Shown here piece by piece: positions 7,706-19,700 of a stretch of DNA of 64,000 nucleotides. A program made the translations under genes and the position numbers. How positions within the stretch are numbered: position 1 is the first letter of the stretch; every line of letters starts with the position of its first letter. Where the stretch lies: the NCBI GenBank assembly GCA_900545545.1, contig UQZO01000012.1, positions 5,768-69,767 on the forward strand. The letters run 5' to 3'. A model generated the notes under the pieces. That model worked only from the letters and a program-made list of their open reading frames with translations. It ran no database searches and was not told the origin of the DNA. The stretch comes from an uncultured Subdoligranulum sp. (lineage in GTDB: Bacteria; Bacillota; Clostridia; Oscillospirales; Ruminococcaceae).

Positions 7706-9102
7706 CAGACCGCCCCCTGTGCACGGGCTTTCTCACGCACTTCGTCGATAGTGCCCACCGAAGCGAAGGCGGATTCGGGGTATTTGTCCAGCTCGCCGCC
7801 CAGCAGGGCCTCGAAGCCCTTGAGGGTCTCTTCCAGCGGGACGTAACGGCCCTGCAGGCCGGTGAACTGCTCCGCCACGAAGAAGGGCTGGGAGAAGAAC
7901 TGCTGCATCCGGCGGGCGCGGGCCACGGTCTGGCGATCGTCCTCGGACAGTTCTTCCATGCCCAGAATGGCGATGATATCCTGCAGGTCGCGGTAGCGCT
8001 GCAGCAACTCCTGGGCGCCGCGGGCGATCTCGTAGTGGCGGCGGCCGACGATATCGGGCTCCAGAATACGGCTGGTGGATTCCAGCGGGTCCACAGCCGG
8101 GTAGATGCCCTGTTCCACGATCTTACGGGACAGAACGGTGGTGGCATCCAGGTGGCTGAAGGTGGTGGCGGGGGCCGGGTCGGTCAGGTCGTCGGCGGGG
8201 ACGTAGACGGCCTGCACCGAGGTGATGGCGCCGTCCTTGGTGGAAGTGATACGCTCCTGCAGAGCGCCCACTTCGTCGGCCAGGGTGGGCTGGTAACCCA
8301 CGGCGGAAGGCATACGGCCCATCAGGGCGCTGACTTCGGAACCGGCCTGCACATAACGGAAGATGTTGTCGATGAAGAGCAGCACGTTCTGTTTCTGGCG
8401 GTCACGGAAGTACTCGGCCATGGTCAGGCCGGTGAGGGCCACACGCATACGGGCTCCCGGCGGTTCGTTCATCTGGCCGAAGACCAGGGCGGTCTTGGAC
8501 AGAACGCCGCTTTCGCCCATCTCGCGCCAGAGGTCGTTGCCCTCACGGGTACGCTCGCCGACGCCGGTAAAGATGGAGTAGCCGCCGTGTTCGGTGGCGA
8601 TGTTGCGGATCAGTTCCTGGATCAGAACGGTTTTGCCGACGCCGGCGCCGCCGAACAGGCCGATCTTGCCGCCGCGGGCGTAGGGTGCCAGCAAGTCGAT
8701 GACCTTGATGCCGGTTTCCAGAATTTCGGTGGTGGGGCTCTGTTTATCAAAGGCCGGCGGGTCACGGTGAATGGACCACTTTTCGGTGGCGTTCACGGGG
8801 CCCTTTTCATCGATGGGCTCGCCCAGGACGTTGAACATACGGCCCAGGGTGGCTTCGCCGACGGGTGTCTCGATGGTATGGCCGGTGGCGATGACTTCGT
8901 CACCGCGGCCCAGACCTTCGCCGGGCGAAAGCAGAATGCAGCGCACGGCGCCGTGTCCGATCTCGCGGGCGACTTCCATCACACGGCGCTCGCCGTCTTT
9001 TTCGACGGCCAGCTCCTCGTTGATCTGCGGCAGGCTGCCCTCGTCGAACTGTACGTCGACGACGGGGCCCAGCACCTGCGCGATCACACCTTTGTGTTGC
9101 AT
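7705..9102 (-). CDS. atpD: ATP synthase F1 subunit beta (catalytic)
   Basis: A 465-residue catalytic subunit. The order is N-terminal beta barrel (about 1-75), nucleotide-binding domain with P-loop GGAGVGKTVLIQEL, catalytic glutamate region GVGERTREGNDLW, the LFIDNIFRY Walker B strand, the signature PAPATTFSHLDATTVLSR, and the C-terminal helical domain with the ELSEDD sequence of the DELSEED lever (about 385). It makes or splits ATP as gamma turns. All catalytic residues are in place. It follows atpG after 45 bp and overlaps atpC. Confidence 0.98.
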   Translation of the reverse strand: MQHKGVIAQVLGPVVDVQFDEGSLPQINEELAVEKDGERRVMEVAREIGHGAVRCILLSPGEGLGRGDEVIATGHTIETPVGEATLGRMFNVLGEPIDEKGPVNATEKWSIHRDPPAFDKQSPTTEILETGIKVIDLLAPYARGGKIGLFGGAGVGKTVLIQELIRNIATEHGGYSIFTGVGERTREGNDLWREMGESGVLSKTALVFGQMNEPPGARMRVALTGLTMAEYFRDRQKQNVLLFIDNIFRYVQAGSEVSALMGRMPSAVGYQPTLADEVGALQERITSTKDGAITSVQAVYVPADDLTDPAPATTFSHLDATTVLSRKIVEQGIYPAVDPLESTSRILEPDIVGRRHYEIARGAQELLQRYRDLQDIIAILGMEELSEDDRQTVARARRMQQFFSQPFFVAEQFTGLQGRYVPLEETLKGFEALLGGELDKYPESAFASVGTIDEVREKARAQGAV

Positions 9103-9147
9103 AGCAGTCTTTCCTTTCTCTATCGTTGTCCGGTTTTGGGCCGGAAG

Positions 9148-10058
9148 TTACAGGTCGGCTTCTTCCTCGTCGTCCCAGTCGTCATCCCAGTCATCGCCGC
9201 CGGGCTGCGCACCGCTGACGATCTCGGTGATCTCCTGGGTGATGGCGGTCTGGCGCGCACGGTTGTAGTGCAGCGACAGTTCCTTCAGCAGGGACCGTGC
9301 GTTGTCGGTGGCGGTGTCCATGGCGTTCATGCGGGCGTTCTGCTCGGAGCAGAAGGACTCCACCAGGGTGCCGAACAAAAGACCTTTGAGGTAGGAGGGC
9401 ACGATGTGGTTGAGCACGTGCTCCGGGGAGGGCACATAGGTCACCACGTGCCGCTCACTGCCGTCGGCACTGCGGCGCGGCGTCCAGGGGAAGGCGTCGC
9501 GGTCCAGCGGCAGCAGTTTGACCATCTTGGGTTCCATCTGCATGGGGGTGACCATCTCGGTATACACCACGTAGACTTCGTCCAGATGTCCCTTGCGGAA
9601 CAGCTCAATGAAAGTTTCGCCGATCTCCCGGGCACGGTACACCGTCGGGTCCTGGGCGGTATACATGAACTCACCGTCGATGTTGACGCCCTTGTGCTGG
9701 AAATAGTTGCGGCCGGACTGGCCGATCAAAAACAGCGTGGGGTTTTCCACCTTGGCCATTTCTTCTTCCACCAGACGCAGGACATTGTGGTTGTAGGCGC
9801 CCGCCAGGCCCTTATCGCCGGTGATGACGATGTAGCCCACCTTGTGCGGGCGGCCGGGGCGGGTATCGAAGTAGATATGATCCACGCCCTCGGTGCGGTG
9901 CAGAATGTCGGAAATGGTCTGGGTGATCTTCTCAAAATAAGGCTGCACATCCGTCATCTGGCGGCGTGCCTTGCGCAGTTTGGAGGAGGAGATCAGGTAC
10001 ATGGCGTTGGTGATTTTCAGGGTCTGCTGCACGCTGTCAATGTGGGTGCGGATCTCCT

Positions 10059-10071
<13 letters not shown>
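9148..10071 (-). CDS. atpG: ATP synthase F1 subunit gamma with acidic C-terminal tail
   Basis: A 307-residue central shaft subunit, about 20 residues longer than usual. The N-terminal helix MESIKEIRTHIDSVQQTLKI and the C-terminal helix with NRARQTAITQEITEIVSGA are canonical and form the coiled coil inside the alpha3-beta3 ring. In ordinary gamma subunits the chain stops right after this helix. Here it continues with GGDDWDDDWDDEEEADL, a highly acidic, Trp-containing tail that would emerge at the top of F1 near the delta site. The ATG overlaps the upstream delta-alpha fusion gene by 13 nt. The core function is secure; the role of the tail is unknown. Confidence 0.96.
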
Positions 10072-12094
<2,023 letters not shown>

Positions 12095-12098
<4 letters not shown>

Positions 12099-12583
12099 GC
12101 CTGCTCACCCACCTTTGCCAGAAATTCCTCGGCCAGCGCACGGTCGGAGTCGGTATCCAGGCGCTTGCCTGCCACCTCGGTGGCAGCCATCACGGCCAGG
12201 TTGGCCACTTCACCGCGGGCAGCACGCAGCATCTCGCTGCGCTCGGCCGCAATGCGGGCTTCGGCTTCCGCCGCCGTCTGCTGGGCGTCGGCTTCGGCCT
12301 GCGCCAGCCGGTCGGCGTAGGCCACATCGGCACGGCGCTTGGCGTCGGCCACCAGATCGGCGGCTTCCTGGCGGGCACCGGCCAGTTTGGTTTCATATTC
12401 CTGCTTGGCCTTCTGGGCTTCGGCGTTGCTCTTCTCGGCCTCTTCGACCTGGCTGCGGATCAGCTGCTCACGCTGTTCCAGCACGGCATTGATGCGCCCA
12501 AACAGGAATTTGCGAAAGAAGAAATACAAAATCAACAGGTTGACGATGGTAAAAAAGATCGTCCACGGCTGGAAATCCAGCAT
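12095..12583 (-). CDS. atpF: ATP synthase F0 subunit b
   Basis: A 162-residue peripheral stalk subunit. One N-terminal membrane helix (about 8-27, IFFTIVNLLILYFFFRKFLF) is followed by a long charged Ala/Glu/Lys/Arg-rich coiled coil that reaches up to delta. Length and layout are normal for a homodimeric b; there is no b' gene. The stop overlaps the ATG of the delta-alpha fusion (ATGA). It follows atpE by 16 bp with AAGGAGG before the start. Confidence 0.96.
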
Positions 12584-12599
12584 TTGGGCACACCTCCTT

Positions 12600-12818
12600 T
12601 TAACCCACGAAGATGATGATCAGCGCGGTGATGAAACCGAAGATGGCAGTACCTTCTGCCATGGCGCAGCCCAGCAGCAGGGTGCTGTTGATCTTGCCGG
12701 ATGCTTCGGGCTGACGGGCGATGGCGTCACTGGCGTGGCCGGTGGCAATGCCGATGCCGATACCGGCACCGAAACCGGTGAGAACTGCGAGACCTGCGGC
12801 GATGATTCCGATAGACAT
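12600..12818 (-). CDS. atpE: ATP synthase F0 subunit c
   Basis: A 72-residue hairpin of two membrane helices joined by the polar loop ARQPEASGKI. The first helix has the GxGxGxG packing motif (GFGAGIGIGIATG) and the second carries the ion-binding carboxylate Glu55 in AMAEGTAIF. Compared with Na+-type c subunits (Q in helix 1; E-S-T with Tyr in helix 2), the glutamine is Ile, the serine is Gly and the tyrosine is Phe. H+ coupling is therefore more likely. The start is the ATG at 12818 behind AGGAGG; a longer frame adds eight unlikely residues. Confidence 0.95.
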   Translation of the reverse strand: MSIGIIAAGLAVLTGFGAGIGIGIATGHASDAIARQPEASGKINSTLLLGCAMAEGTAIFGFITALIIIFVG

Positions 12819-12877
12819 AGTAGTTTCCTCCTGAAATTTCATGGCGTGCGGCGGTGCCGCGCGGGATTGGGCGGGGC

Positions 12878-13573
12878 TTACTCTTCTTCCTTGATGCCCT
12901 CGCCTGCGAACAGAGCGGTCAAAAATACAAAGACAATGGTCTGGATCAGGCCGTCGAACAGATCGAAATAGATGCAGAAGACGGCAGGCACCACGGCGGG
13001 TACCAGGTACTTGATGATCTCCATGATGATGAATGCGCCCAGAACGTTACCGAACAGTCGCATACACAGTGCCAGGGGACGAATGGCAATTTCCATCAGG
13101 TTGATGGGGAGCAAAACGGGCATCGGGTCGGCAAAACGCTTCATGCCGCCGCGCAGGCCGTTATACCGGAACTGCGCACCGTAGATCAGCACCAGGCTCA
13201 TGACTGCCAGAGCAGCGGTCACGCTGACATCCTTGGTAGGGGGCGTCAGACCAAAAATGCTGATGATGTTTGCCAGGCCAATGTAGAGCGCCACACTGCC
13301 CAGATAGGGGGCAAAGGGCCGCCAATGGGGGCCGATGGTCTCCTTGACGAAACCGTTGAGGAACTCCACACCGGATTCCAGCACGATCTGCAGCTTGCCG
13401 GGATTGGTCACCTTCAGGTTGCGGGTAGCCAGCAGCGTAAAGATGATCCAGAATGCCATGATGATCCAGGTCACCAGCACAGCCGAACTGATGGGAATTC
13501 CGCCCAATACCGGGATGGTAAAGGCCGTCTCATTGGCCAGGGCATCGACCAGGGCTTCTTTGAAACCTTCCAA
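12878..13573 (-). CDS. atpB: ATP synthase F0 subunit a
   Basis: A 231-residue membrane subunit with five to six helices that forms the two ion half-channels. The signature RPLALCMRLFGNVLGAF carries the essential arginine that faces the c-ring carboxylate; the closing helices DLFDGLIQTIVFVFLTALF are typical. The start is a TTG at 13573 behind AGAGGTG; no better ATG exists. It is the first gene of the operon. There is no atpI-like gene upstream in the window. Confidence 0.95.
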   Translation of the reverse strand: MEGFKEALVDALANETAFTIPVLGGIPISSAVLVTWIIMAFWIIFTLLATRNLKVTNPGKLQIVLESGVEFLNGFVKETIGPHWRPFAPYLGSVALYIGLANIISIFGLTPPTKDVSVTAALAVMSLVLIYGAQFRYNGLRGGMKRFADPMPVLLPINLMEIAIRPLALCMRLFGNVLGAFIIMEIIKYLVPAVVPAVFCIYFDLFDGLIQTIVFVFLTALFAGEGIKEEE

Positions 13574-13598
13574 ACTTGTTCACCTCTTTTTCGTACCT

Positions 13599-13628
13599 AT
13601 CTTACGCCGTGGGGTACCCTGCCGTTAA
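13599..13628 (-). promoter_or_regulatory. Candidate atp operon promoter
   Basis: On the minus strand TTAACG (13623-13628) and TAAGAT (13599-13604) are 18 bp apart, placing the transcript start about 20 nt before the atpB start codon. Both hexamers match the consensus only in part. Confidence 0.4.
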
Positions 13629-13707
13629 GGCTTACGAAAATAAAAAAAACAAAACCATGCAAAGGCGTGCATTTGTATGCGCGAAAGCGGAGAAACTTTG
13701 TGCAAGA

Positions 13708-13736
13708 TTGACGATTTTGTGTGAAGGTGATATCAT
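13708..13736 (+). promoter_or_regulatory. Sigma-A promoter of the CitA/CitB-type two-component operon
   Basis: TTGACG (13708-13713) and TATCAT (13731-13736) are 17 bp apart. The ATG at 13776 follows about 33 nt after the expected start site. Confidence 0.7.
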
Positions 13737-13775
13737 TACCGCAGAAGTTGTCCTACAATGGAAAGGAAGCGCCGT

Positions 13776-15398
13776 ATGGAGAAAAAATCGACCGGGCACA
13801 CCGTATATCAGCAGATCCGGCGGGTGTCGGTGCTGGGCATTCTGGTGGCCATGGTCCTGGCCACCGGGGCCGGGCTGTCGCTGAACCTCCTGCAGGAGCG
13901 GCGCATCCGGGACGATACCCTGACCACCGCCGTGCAGGCGGTTTCCCACACGCTGACCATCACCAACGCCGATGATGTGGAACTCGTGATGGAATATGTG
14001 GACCGGACGGTGCACGGCATTTCCGGCATCGACCTGTTTGCCGTCTATGATACCGACGGCACCCCGGTCTATTTCTGCGACATCACCGAATCCGGGGATG
14101 ACGCCTCCACACTGGAAACGCTGGACAGCGCCCTGATGGAGCGGCTGGCCGCCAACGATCAGGCCCTGCTGGACAATGCCCAGGCCCCCAAGGGATCCGA
14201 CCACTGTGCCTACGCCGCGGTGCACCGCCCCGACGGCAGCATCAAGGGCTATGTAATGGCCGGGCTGTACATCCGCTCCATCCGCGACACCGGCATGCGC
14301 ACCCTGGGCATTTATATACTCATTGGTATGGCCGCCCTGAGTGTGGGTTCGCTTTTGAGTCTGCGGCTGGCCCAGCGCATCAAGAGCGATCTGCTGGGCT
14401 ATGAGCCCGATGCCTTCCGCGACCTGTTTCTGCGCCGGATGGAACTGCTGGACGCACTGGACGAGGGGCTGCTGGCCATCGACCGGGAGGAGCACATCAT
14501 CTACATCAACCGGGCCGCCGCCGAGATGCTTTCCTTTGACAAGGAAGCGGTTATCGGCAAGCCGCTGTCCCAAGTGTACCCCCAGTCCACCATTCCCCGG
14601 GTCCTGGACACCGAACAGCCGGAATACAACATCAGTCTGGAATCGCTGCACCACGTGCGGATCCTCTCGGACCGTATGCCGGTGCGCCGGGACGGGCAGA
14701 TCGTAGGCGCGGTGGCGATTTTCCGCAACCGTACCGAGGTGGCCAACCTGGCCCGGGAGCTGACCGGCGTACAGCACATCGTGGAGGCCATGCGCGCCTA
14801 CACCCACGAGTTCATGAACAAGCTGCACGTGATCCTGGGCCTTTTGCAGCTGGGCGAAGCCAAACAGGCCGAGGATTATGTTTTGCAGCTGACCCAGACC
14901 CGGGCTCTGTCGGTAGGGCGGATTTCTCAAAGCATTGCCGATCCCTCAGTGGCGGCGCTGCTCATCGGCAAAAGCTGCCGCGCCGCCGAACTGGGCGTGC
15001 GGCTGACCCTGGACCCCGAGAGCCATCTGAGCGCCGACACCCATTTTCTGCCCGCTTCGGGCATGATCACGATTCTGGGCAACCTGATTGAAAATGCCTT
15101 CGACGCCTTCGGCAACGCGCCTTCGGATACGCTGCACGAGATCGGTATTTCGGTGCGGGAGAGCGAGCACGGGCTGATCCTCAGCGTGGACGACAACGCC
15201 TGCGGCATGCCGGAGGAAGTGCGCGAGCATATTTTTGAGCGGGGCAGTACCTCCAAGGGCGAGGGCCACGGCACCGGGCTGTTCCTGGTCAAGAGCATTG
15301 TGGACACCTACGGCGGCGAGATCCGGGTGGAATCCACCCAGGGCGTGGGCAGTTCCTTTATCATTACCTTCCGTCCGCCCCAGGCGGCGGACACCTGA
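13776..15398 (+). CDS. CitA/DcuS-family sensor histidine kinase
   Basis: A 540-residue membrane sensor. The order is TM1 (about 17-38), extracytoplasmic PDC/Cache-type sensor (about 40-165), TM2 (about 172-192), a cytoplasmic PAS domain (about 212-320), the family-specific phosphoacceptor region RAYTHEFMNKLHVILGLL with His344, then the ATP-binding domain with N box NLIENAFDAF, DDNACGMP and GHGTGLFLVKSIV. Relatives sense citrate, C4-dicarboxylates or malate outside the cell. The ATG at 13776 follows AAAGGA at 8 nt; an earlier in-frame ATG lacks a site. The response regulator follows after 14 bp. No carboxylate transporter is adjacent, so the ligand is open. Confidence 0.9.
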   Translation: MEKKSTGHTVYQQIRRVSVLGILVAMVLATGAGLSLNLLQERRIRDDTLTTAVQAVSHTLTITNADDVELVMEYVDRTVHGISGIDLFAVYDTDGTPVYFCDITESGDDASTLETLDSALMERLAANDQALLDNAQAPKGSDHCAYAAVHRPDGSIKGYVMAGLYIRSIRDTGMRTLGIYILIGMAALSVGSLLSLRLAQRIKSDLLGYEPDAFRDLFLRRMELLDALDEGLLAIDREEHIIYINRAAAEMLSFDKEAVIGKPLSQVYPQSTIPRVLDTEQPEYNISLESLHHVRILSDRMPVRRDGQIVGAVAIFRNRTEVANLARELTGVQHIVEAMRAYTHEFMNKLHVILGLLQLGEAKQAEDYVLQLTQTRALSVGRISQSIADPSVAALLIGKSCRAAELGVRLTLDPESHLSADTHFLPASGMITILGNLIENAFDAFGNAPSDTLHEIGISVRESEHGLILSVDDNACGMPEEVREHIFERGSTSKGEGHGTGLFLVKSIVDTYGGEIRVESTQGVGSSFIITFRPPQAADT

Positions 15399-15412
15399 GA
15401 AAGAGGCGAACC

Positions 15413-16078
15413 ATGTATACCGTTGTCATTGTGGAAGATGATCCCATGATCACCGAGCTGAACCGCCGGTATGCCGAGAAGGACGGCCGGTTCACGGTGG
15501 CCCAGACCTTCAGCCAGCCGCGGCGGGCGCTGGACTGGCTGCGCCACAACCCCGCCGACCTGGTGATCCTGGACTTTTACATGCCCCAGATGAACGGGCT
15601 GGAGTTTTTGCGGGCGGTGCGGGCCGCCGGGGTGGAATCCGACGTGATCATGATCACCGCCGCCAACGACGCCGCCACCGTGGAAGCCCTGACCCGCCTG
15701 GGCGTGGTGGATTATCTGGTCAAGCCCTTTGCCTACGAGCGGTTCTGCCGGGCGCTGGACGCCTTCTGCCGCCGCCGCAGCGCCATGCGGGGCAGCCTGG
15801 ACCAGAACGCCCTGGACAACCTGCTGCATACCGCGCCCCCGGCCCCGGCCGCGCTGCCCAAGGGCATGCAGGTCCAGACCCAGGAGAAGGTATTGGCCTG
15901 CATGCGCGCCAACCCCACCCATGCCTACACCTGCGAGGAGATCGCCGCGGCGTCGGGGCTTTCGGTGGTGACGGTGCGGCGCTACATGGGGCATCTGGCC
16001 CAGGAGGGCCAGGTAACCGGCGATATGAACTACAGCACCGGCGGACGGCCCTGCCTTGTCTACCGGCTGATGCTGTGA
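15413..16078 (+). CDS. CitB/DcuR-family response regulator
   Basis: A 221-residue regulator. The receiver domain (1 to about 120) has the acidic pair ED at 8-9, phosphoacceptor Asp54 in VILDFYMPQMNG, and Lys in YLVKPF. After a linker, the C-terminal helix-turn-helix (about 160-215: YTCEEIAAASGLSVVTVRRYMGHL) matches the DNA-binding domain of CitB/DpiA-type regulators. It is the partner of the upstream kinase, 14 bp away. Family members activate uptake and fermentation genes for di- and tricarboxylates. The target promoter is not obvious here, although the GtrA-like gene follows. Confidence 0.92.
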   Translation: MYTVVIVEDDPMITELNRRYAEKDGRFTVAQTFSQPRRALDWLRHNPADLVILDFYMPQMNGLEFLRAVRAAGVESDVIMITAANDAATVEALTRLGVVDYLVKPFAYERFCRALDAFCRRRSAMRGSLDQNALDNLLHTAPPAPAALPKGMQVQTQEKVLACMRANPTHAYTCEEIAAASGLSVVTVRRYMGHLAQEGQVTGDMNYSTGGRPCLVYRLML

Positions 16079-16092
16079 ATTTTTGCCCAAAG

Positions 16093-16130
16093 AACTGCCG
16101 CCCCCTGCAGGGGGCGGCAGTTGACTTTTG
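16093..16130 (+). terminator. Terminator after the response regulator, overlapping the next -35 box
   Basis: A perfect 30-nt palindrome (arms AACTGCCGCCCCCTG and complement, 16093-16122) is followed by GACTTTT. Its last bases are the start of the TTGACT -35 hexamer of the next promoter. Confidence 0.7.
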
Positions 16131-16149
16131 CCGGAAAAAGCGATACAAT
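16121..16149 (+). promoter_or_regulatory. Sigma-A promoter of the GtrA-like gene
   Basis: TTGACT (16121-16126) and TACAAT (16144-16149) are spaced 17 bp, followed by a leader of about 85 nt. Confidence 0.8.
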
Positions 16150-16241
16150 AACTGTTGTACGTTGTTTTTTAAATCGTCGGGGCCGGGTTCTGCCGTTGCG
16201 GGACCTGCCCCGCGTTGTGTTGTGGGAAAGGATGTAAAATC

Positions 16242-16652
16242 ATGAGTTCTGCCAAAGCTGCGGCGGTTCGCTCCTTCGGCAAGTTTTCCGCTTCGTCGCT
16301 GTCTTCCAGCATCGTGGACCTGGCGGCCTTTTCGGTGCTGTGCACGGTGCTGCGCCCTTACCTGCGCGAAAGTCTTGCCATCGTGGCCGCCACCATTCTG
16401 GCCCGGGTGCTTTCTTCGCTGTGCAACTACCTTTTGAACTATTTTCTGGTGTTCCACAGCCACACCGCCCATGGAAAGTCCGCCAGCCTGTACACCGTCA
16501 TTACGGTGCTGAAAACGCTGGCCAGCGCCCTGCTGGTGGCGGGCCTGGCCGGGCTGCTGCCCGCCGGGACGCCGGAACTGGCCGCCAAGATCCCGGTGGA
16601 TGTGGCGCTGTTCTTTGCCAACTACCTGCTGCAGAAAGCTTTTGTCTACTGA
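16242..16652 (+). CDS. GtrA-like membrane protein
   Basis: A 136-residue protein with four predicted membrane helices in the GtrA/DPMS-TM arrangement: FGKFSASSLSSSIVDLAAFSVL at the start, a middle RVLSSLCNYLLNYFLVF segment, and VDVALFFANYLLQKAFVY at the end. GtrA-like proteins are thought to flip undecaprenyl- or polyprenyl-linked sugars or to anchor glycosyltransferases. No glycosyltransferase is adjacent, so the partner is unknown. The ATG at 16242 is used because AAAGGA lies 11 nt upstream. It has its own promoter and terminator and is therefore monocistronic. Confidence 0.85.
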   Translation: MSSAKAAAVRSFGKFSASSLSSSIVDLAAFSVLCTVLRPYLRESLAIVAATILARVLSSLCNYLLNYFLVFHSHTAHGKSASLYTVITVLKTLASALLVAGLAGLLPAGTPELAAKIPVDVALFFANYLLQKAFVY

Positions 16653-16663
16653 TGAAACGACCG

Positions 16664-16706
16664 AAAAAGGGACGCAGATTCTGAGGATCTGCGTCCCTTT
16701 TTTCTA
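16664..16706. terminator. Bidirectional terminator between gtrA-like gene and the surface protein gene
   Basis: A 16-bp stem (16664-16679 with 16687-16702, AAAAAGGGACGCAGAT and complement) has A and T runs on both sides and serves both converging genes. Confidence 0.88.
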
Positions 16707-16722
16707 GCCTTTTACGTGTAGA

Positions 16723-19700
16723 TCAACGCTCGTTGCGGCGTTTACGCTTGCAAAGCGCCAGACCACACAGTGCTGCGGCACTGGCAAACATCACCACAGC
16801 CCACAGCATGGGATGGCTTTCATCACCGGTCTGGGCAATGGTGGAAGCGCCCGCAGCGGTCTTGCTGCCGGACTTGGGCTCATACACGCCCTCCACATTG
16901 CCGTAACCGGAAAGCTGCTTCACCGATTCCAGATAACCGCAATGGTCGCAGCGATAGCCCGCATCGGTAGCGGTCCAGTCGTGGTAACCGCAGGCCGGGC
17001 AGGTGTAGTACGGGGTGCTGCCCGACGGTGCCGGGGTCGCCGAAGGCGCTGCGGAGGATGCCGTGCTGCCCTGGTCACCCGAAGCGCCGCCCGACGTCTT
17101 TTCGCTGACCTTCCAGCTCAGCGTGATGGGCGAAAGACTGGTCACGGTAAAGCGAATCCCTTCCGCTGTCTTTGTCACAGCGGGAGTTTCCACCTGGCCG
17201 GGCGTCTTGCCGTTCATGGCCACCGTGAACATATGGGTCACGGCGAAATCGTAATCAGAAGCATTCGTTCCCTCGGGGTAGGGCAGCGTAACGGTCAGGC
17301 CTTCCTCCGGGAAGTTGTCCGGTGTAGCCTCCGCCCAGGTAGAACCGCCGTCGGTGCTGACAAACAGCTTCACATCGTGGAGTTCGGTATTCTCCGGGGT
17401 GGTTCCGGGCAACTGCCGGCTGGCCACCTTATACATGGTATCAAAGATCTCGGTCTCGGTTTCCAGGCCCGCCGCAATCAGGGATTCCGGCACTTCTTCC
17501 ACGCCGGGGGTGGCTTCCAGGCGGTACTGTTCGTCACTGCCCGGCAGCACAGCAGCTTCGTTGATGGTCAGCTCCACCGCATCAATGAACGCCACTTCGT
17601 AGTTTTTCGCAGCATCCAGCGCTTCGATGGCCTGTTTCATGGCATCTGCGTTGGCCAGGCGCACAGGGTGCACACCCGGCTCCGCCTTTTCAGGCAGGCC
17701 GGTGATGACCGGCTGTACGCCGGGTACCAGGCTTTCGCCTTCCACCACGCCGTAGTACTCCACACTGGCCGCAGGCAGCGGGTCACCCACCGTGATGCGG
17801 TTGGAGGTCAGCTGCAGGCGCACCACCACGGGGCGCTTGGCGATGCTTACCGGCACCGCCACGGAAGCGGTGGCGTAGTTCTGGGTATCGTCGGGGGTAA
17901 AGGTCAACGTGACCGTGTAGTCCCCCACGCTCTTGACTTCGGGCGTCCCTTCAGCAAAGGCCCAGGTACCGCCCACATTGGTGCTCTTCTGCAGGTCTTC
18001 CAGTGCCAGGGTCCGGCCGTCATACATTTTGCTCAGGCCTTCCACCTGAATCTGCGGCACCTCTTTTTCGGCCAGCGTAAAGTTCGCGCTGCCGTTCAGG
18101 GCCTCGGTGGTATAGTTGGTCTCCTCGGCAGCCGGGGTGAACACCCAGTACAGCGTGACGATGTCCTGCGCCTTGCCGGCAAAGCGGAAAGCGGCATCCA
18201 CCGGCTGGGTATGGGCTTCGTCCTGGTACCAGGTCAGCGTGCCGTTCACCTTCTCGCTGGCGACGCCGTTGGCCGTATCGGCTGCATTGACGGTGTCCAT
18301 GCCATTGCCGATGCGGACCTGCTGGTCTGCCACCGTGTAGCGGAACGCCGCCGGGGTGATGGCCGCCGTTGCGGACTGCGGGATCGTAACGTTATAATCC
18401 TGCGCCCCCACGATCTGGGCAGCGCCGGTATTGATGCGGACGGTGCGCGCTTCGCCGACGTTCGGCTCGTCAAAGGTGCCCGTCAGGCCGGAGATGGTAA
18501 TGGTATCCCCTGCCACACCGGTTTCCACCGTGGCACTGACCACAGCATCGGTGGTGGCATCATAGACCTTGTCGGCCACTGTCACAACCGCTTCCACCGC
18601 CTTTTGGGCAATGGTGTAGGTCGTGGAAACAGTGCCGGTGTAGTTGCCGGTGCCGGTCACCGTTACCGTAACGGTACCGGCATGTACCGCTTCGCCGTCG
18701 AAGGCAACGGTGTAGTCCCCCGCCTGCAGCGATGCGCCCTCGAGGGTAACCGCCGTCACTTCGGGTTTCTGCGCCTGGCCGTTGTAGGTAAACACCGTTT
18801 CGCTGAGAGTGACTTCTGCACCGGCAAGATCCCTGGCGGCGACCGTGACGGTCAGCTCTTTTTCCAGCGGGTTATAGTTGCCGTCGCCGCTGAAGGTGGC
18901 GGCAAAGCTCTTGCTGCCCGCATCGCCCACAGACTGTGCCGGGTCATTCCAGGTCCAGCCCTCCGGCAGCTGCACATCCGCCAGGGTGTCGCCGTAGGTA
19001 GCGGTCAGGCCCGTGGGGGTTTCGGGGTCGGGATCGGCCTTGGCAATGGTGACCGTACCGATCTGCGTGGTGCCGATGTTTTCATGGTTTTCGTCACCGA
19101 TCACGATATACCAGACCTCATAGGTACCGGCATCGGTGGCGGTGGGCAGGGCCAGCTGATAAGGGCCCTCTTTCTCGATGGCATACTGCATCTGGCCGCC
19201 TTCGGCTGCACCGGCGGTAACCAGCGTCTGGGGTTCGCCGTTGTAGGTCAGGTCCTGCACAAGCTGCGGTTCCTCGGCGACGGCAGCCAGCACCTTGGTG
19301 ATGGTGACCTGTACGGTCATCTCCACCGGCGCATACTGCTTGTCATCGTCGGGGGTAAAGAGCACGGTATAGCTGCCGGACTCCGGCACATTCACGGGGG
19401 CCTCGTCCTTCCAGCTCCAGGTACCGGGCACGCTCATGGTGCCGCTGATCTCGCTGGCAGCCACAGCCTTGCCGTCGTAAGGATGGGTAATGGGGTCGAC
19501 CGTACCGGTGGGGACCTCCCGGGCCGTCATGGTCAGTACGATCTGCACGGTGGCATCGGCATAGTTTTCCGAGCCGATCTTCACCGTCAGGGTGGCGGTA
19601 TCTTCCGCCGCACCGGCACCCGTCAGGGTATACCGCACGGTGCCGTCCTCCGCCACGGACCAGTCGCTTACCAGGCCCTTGGCATCGGTCTTTGCATCCG

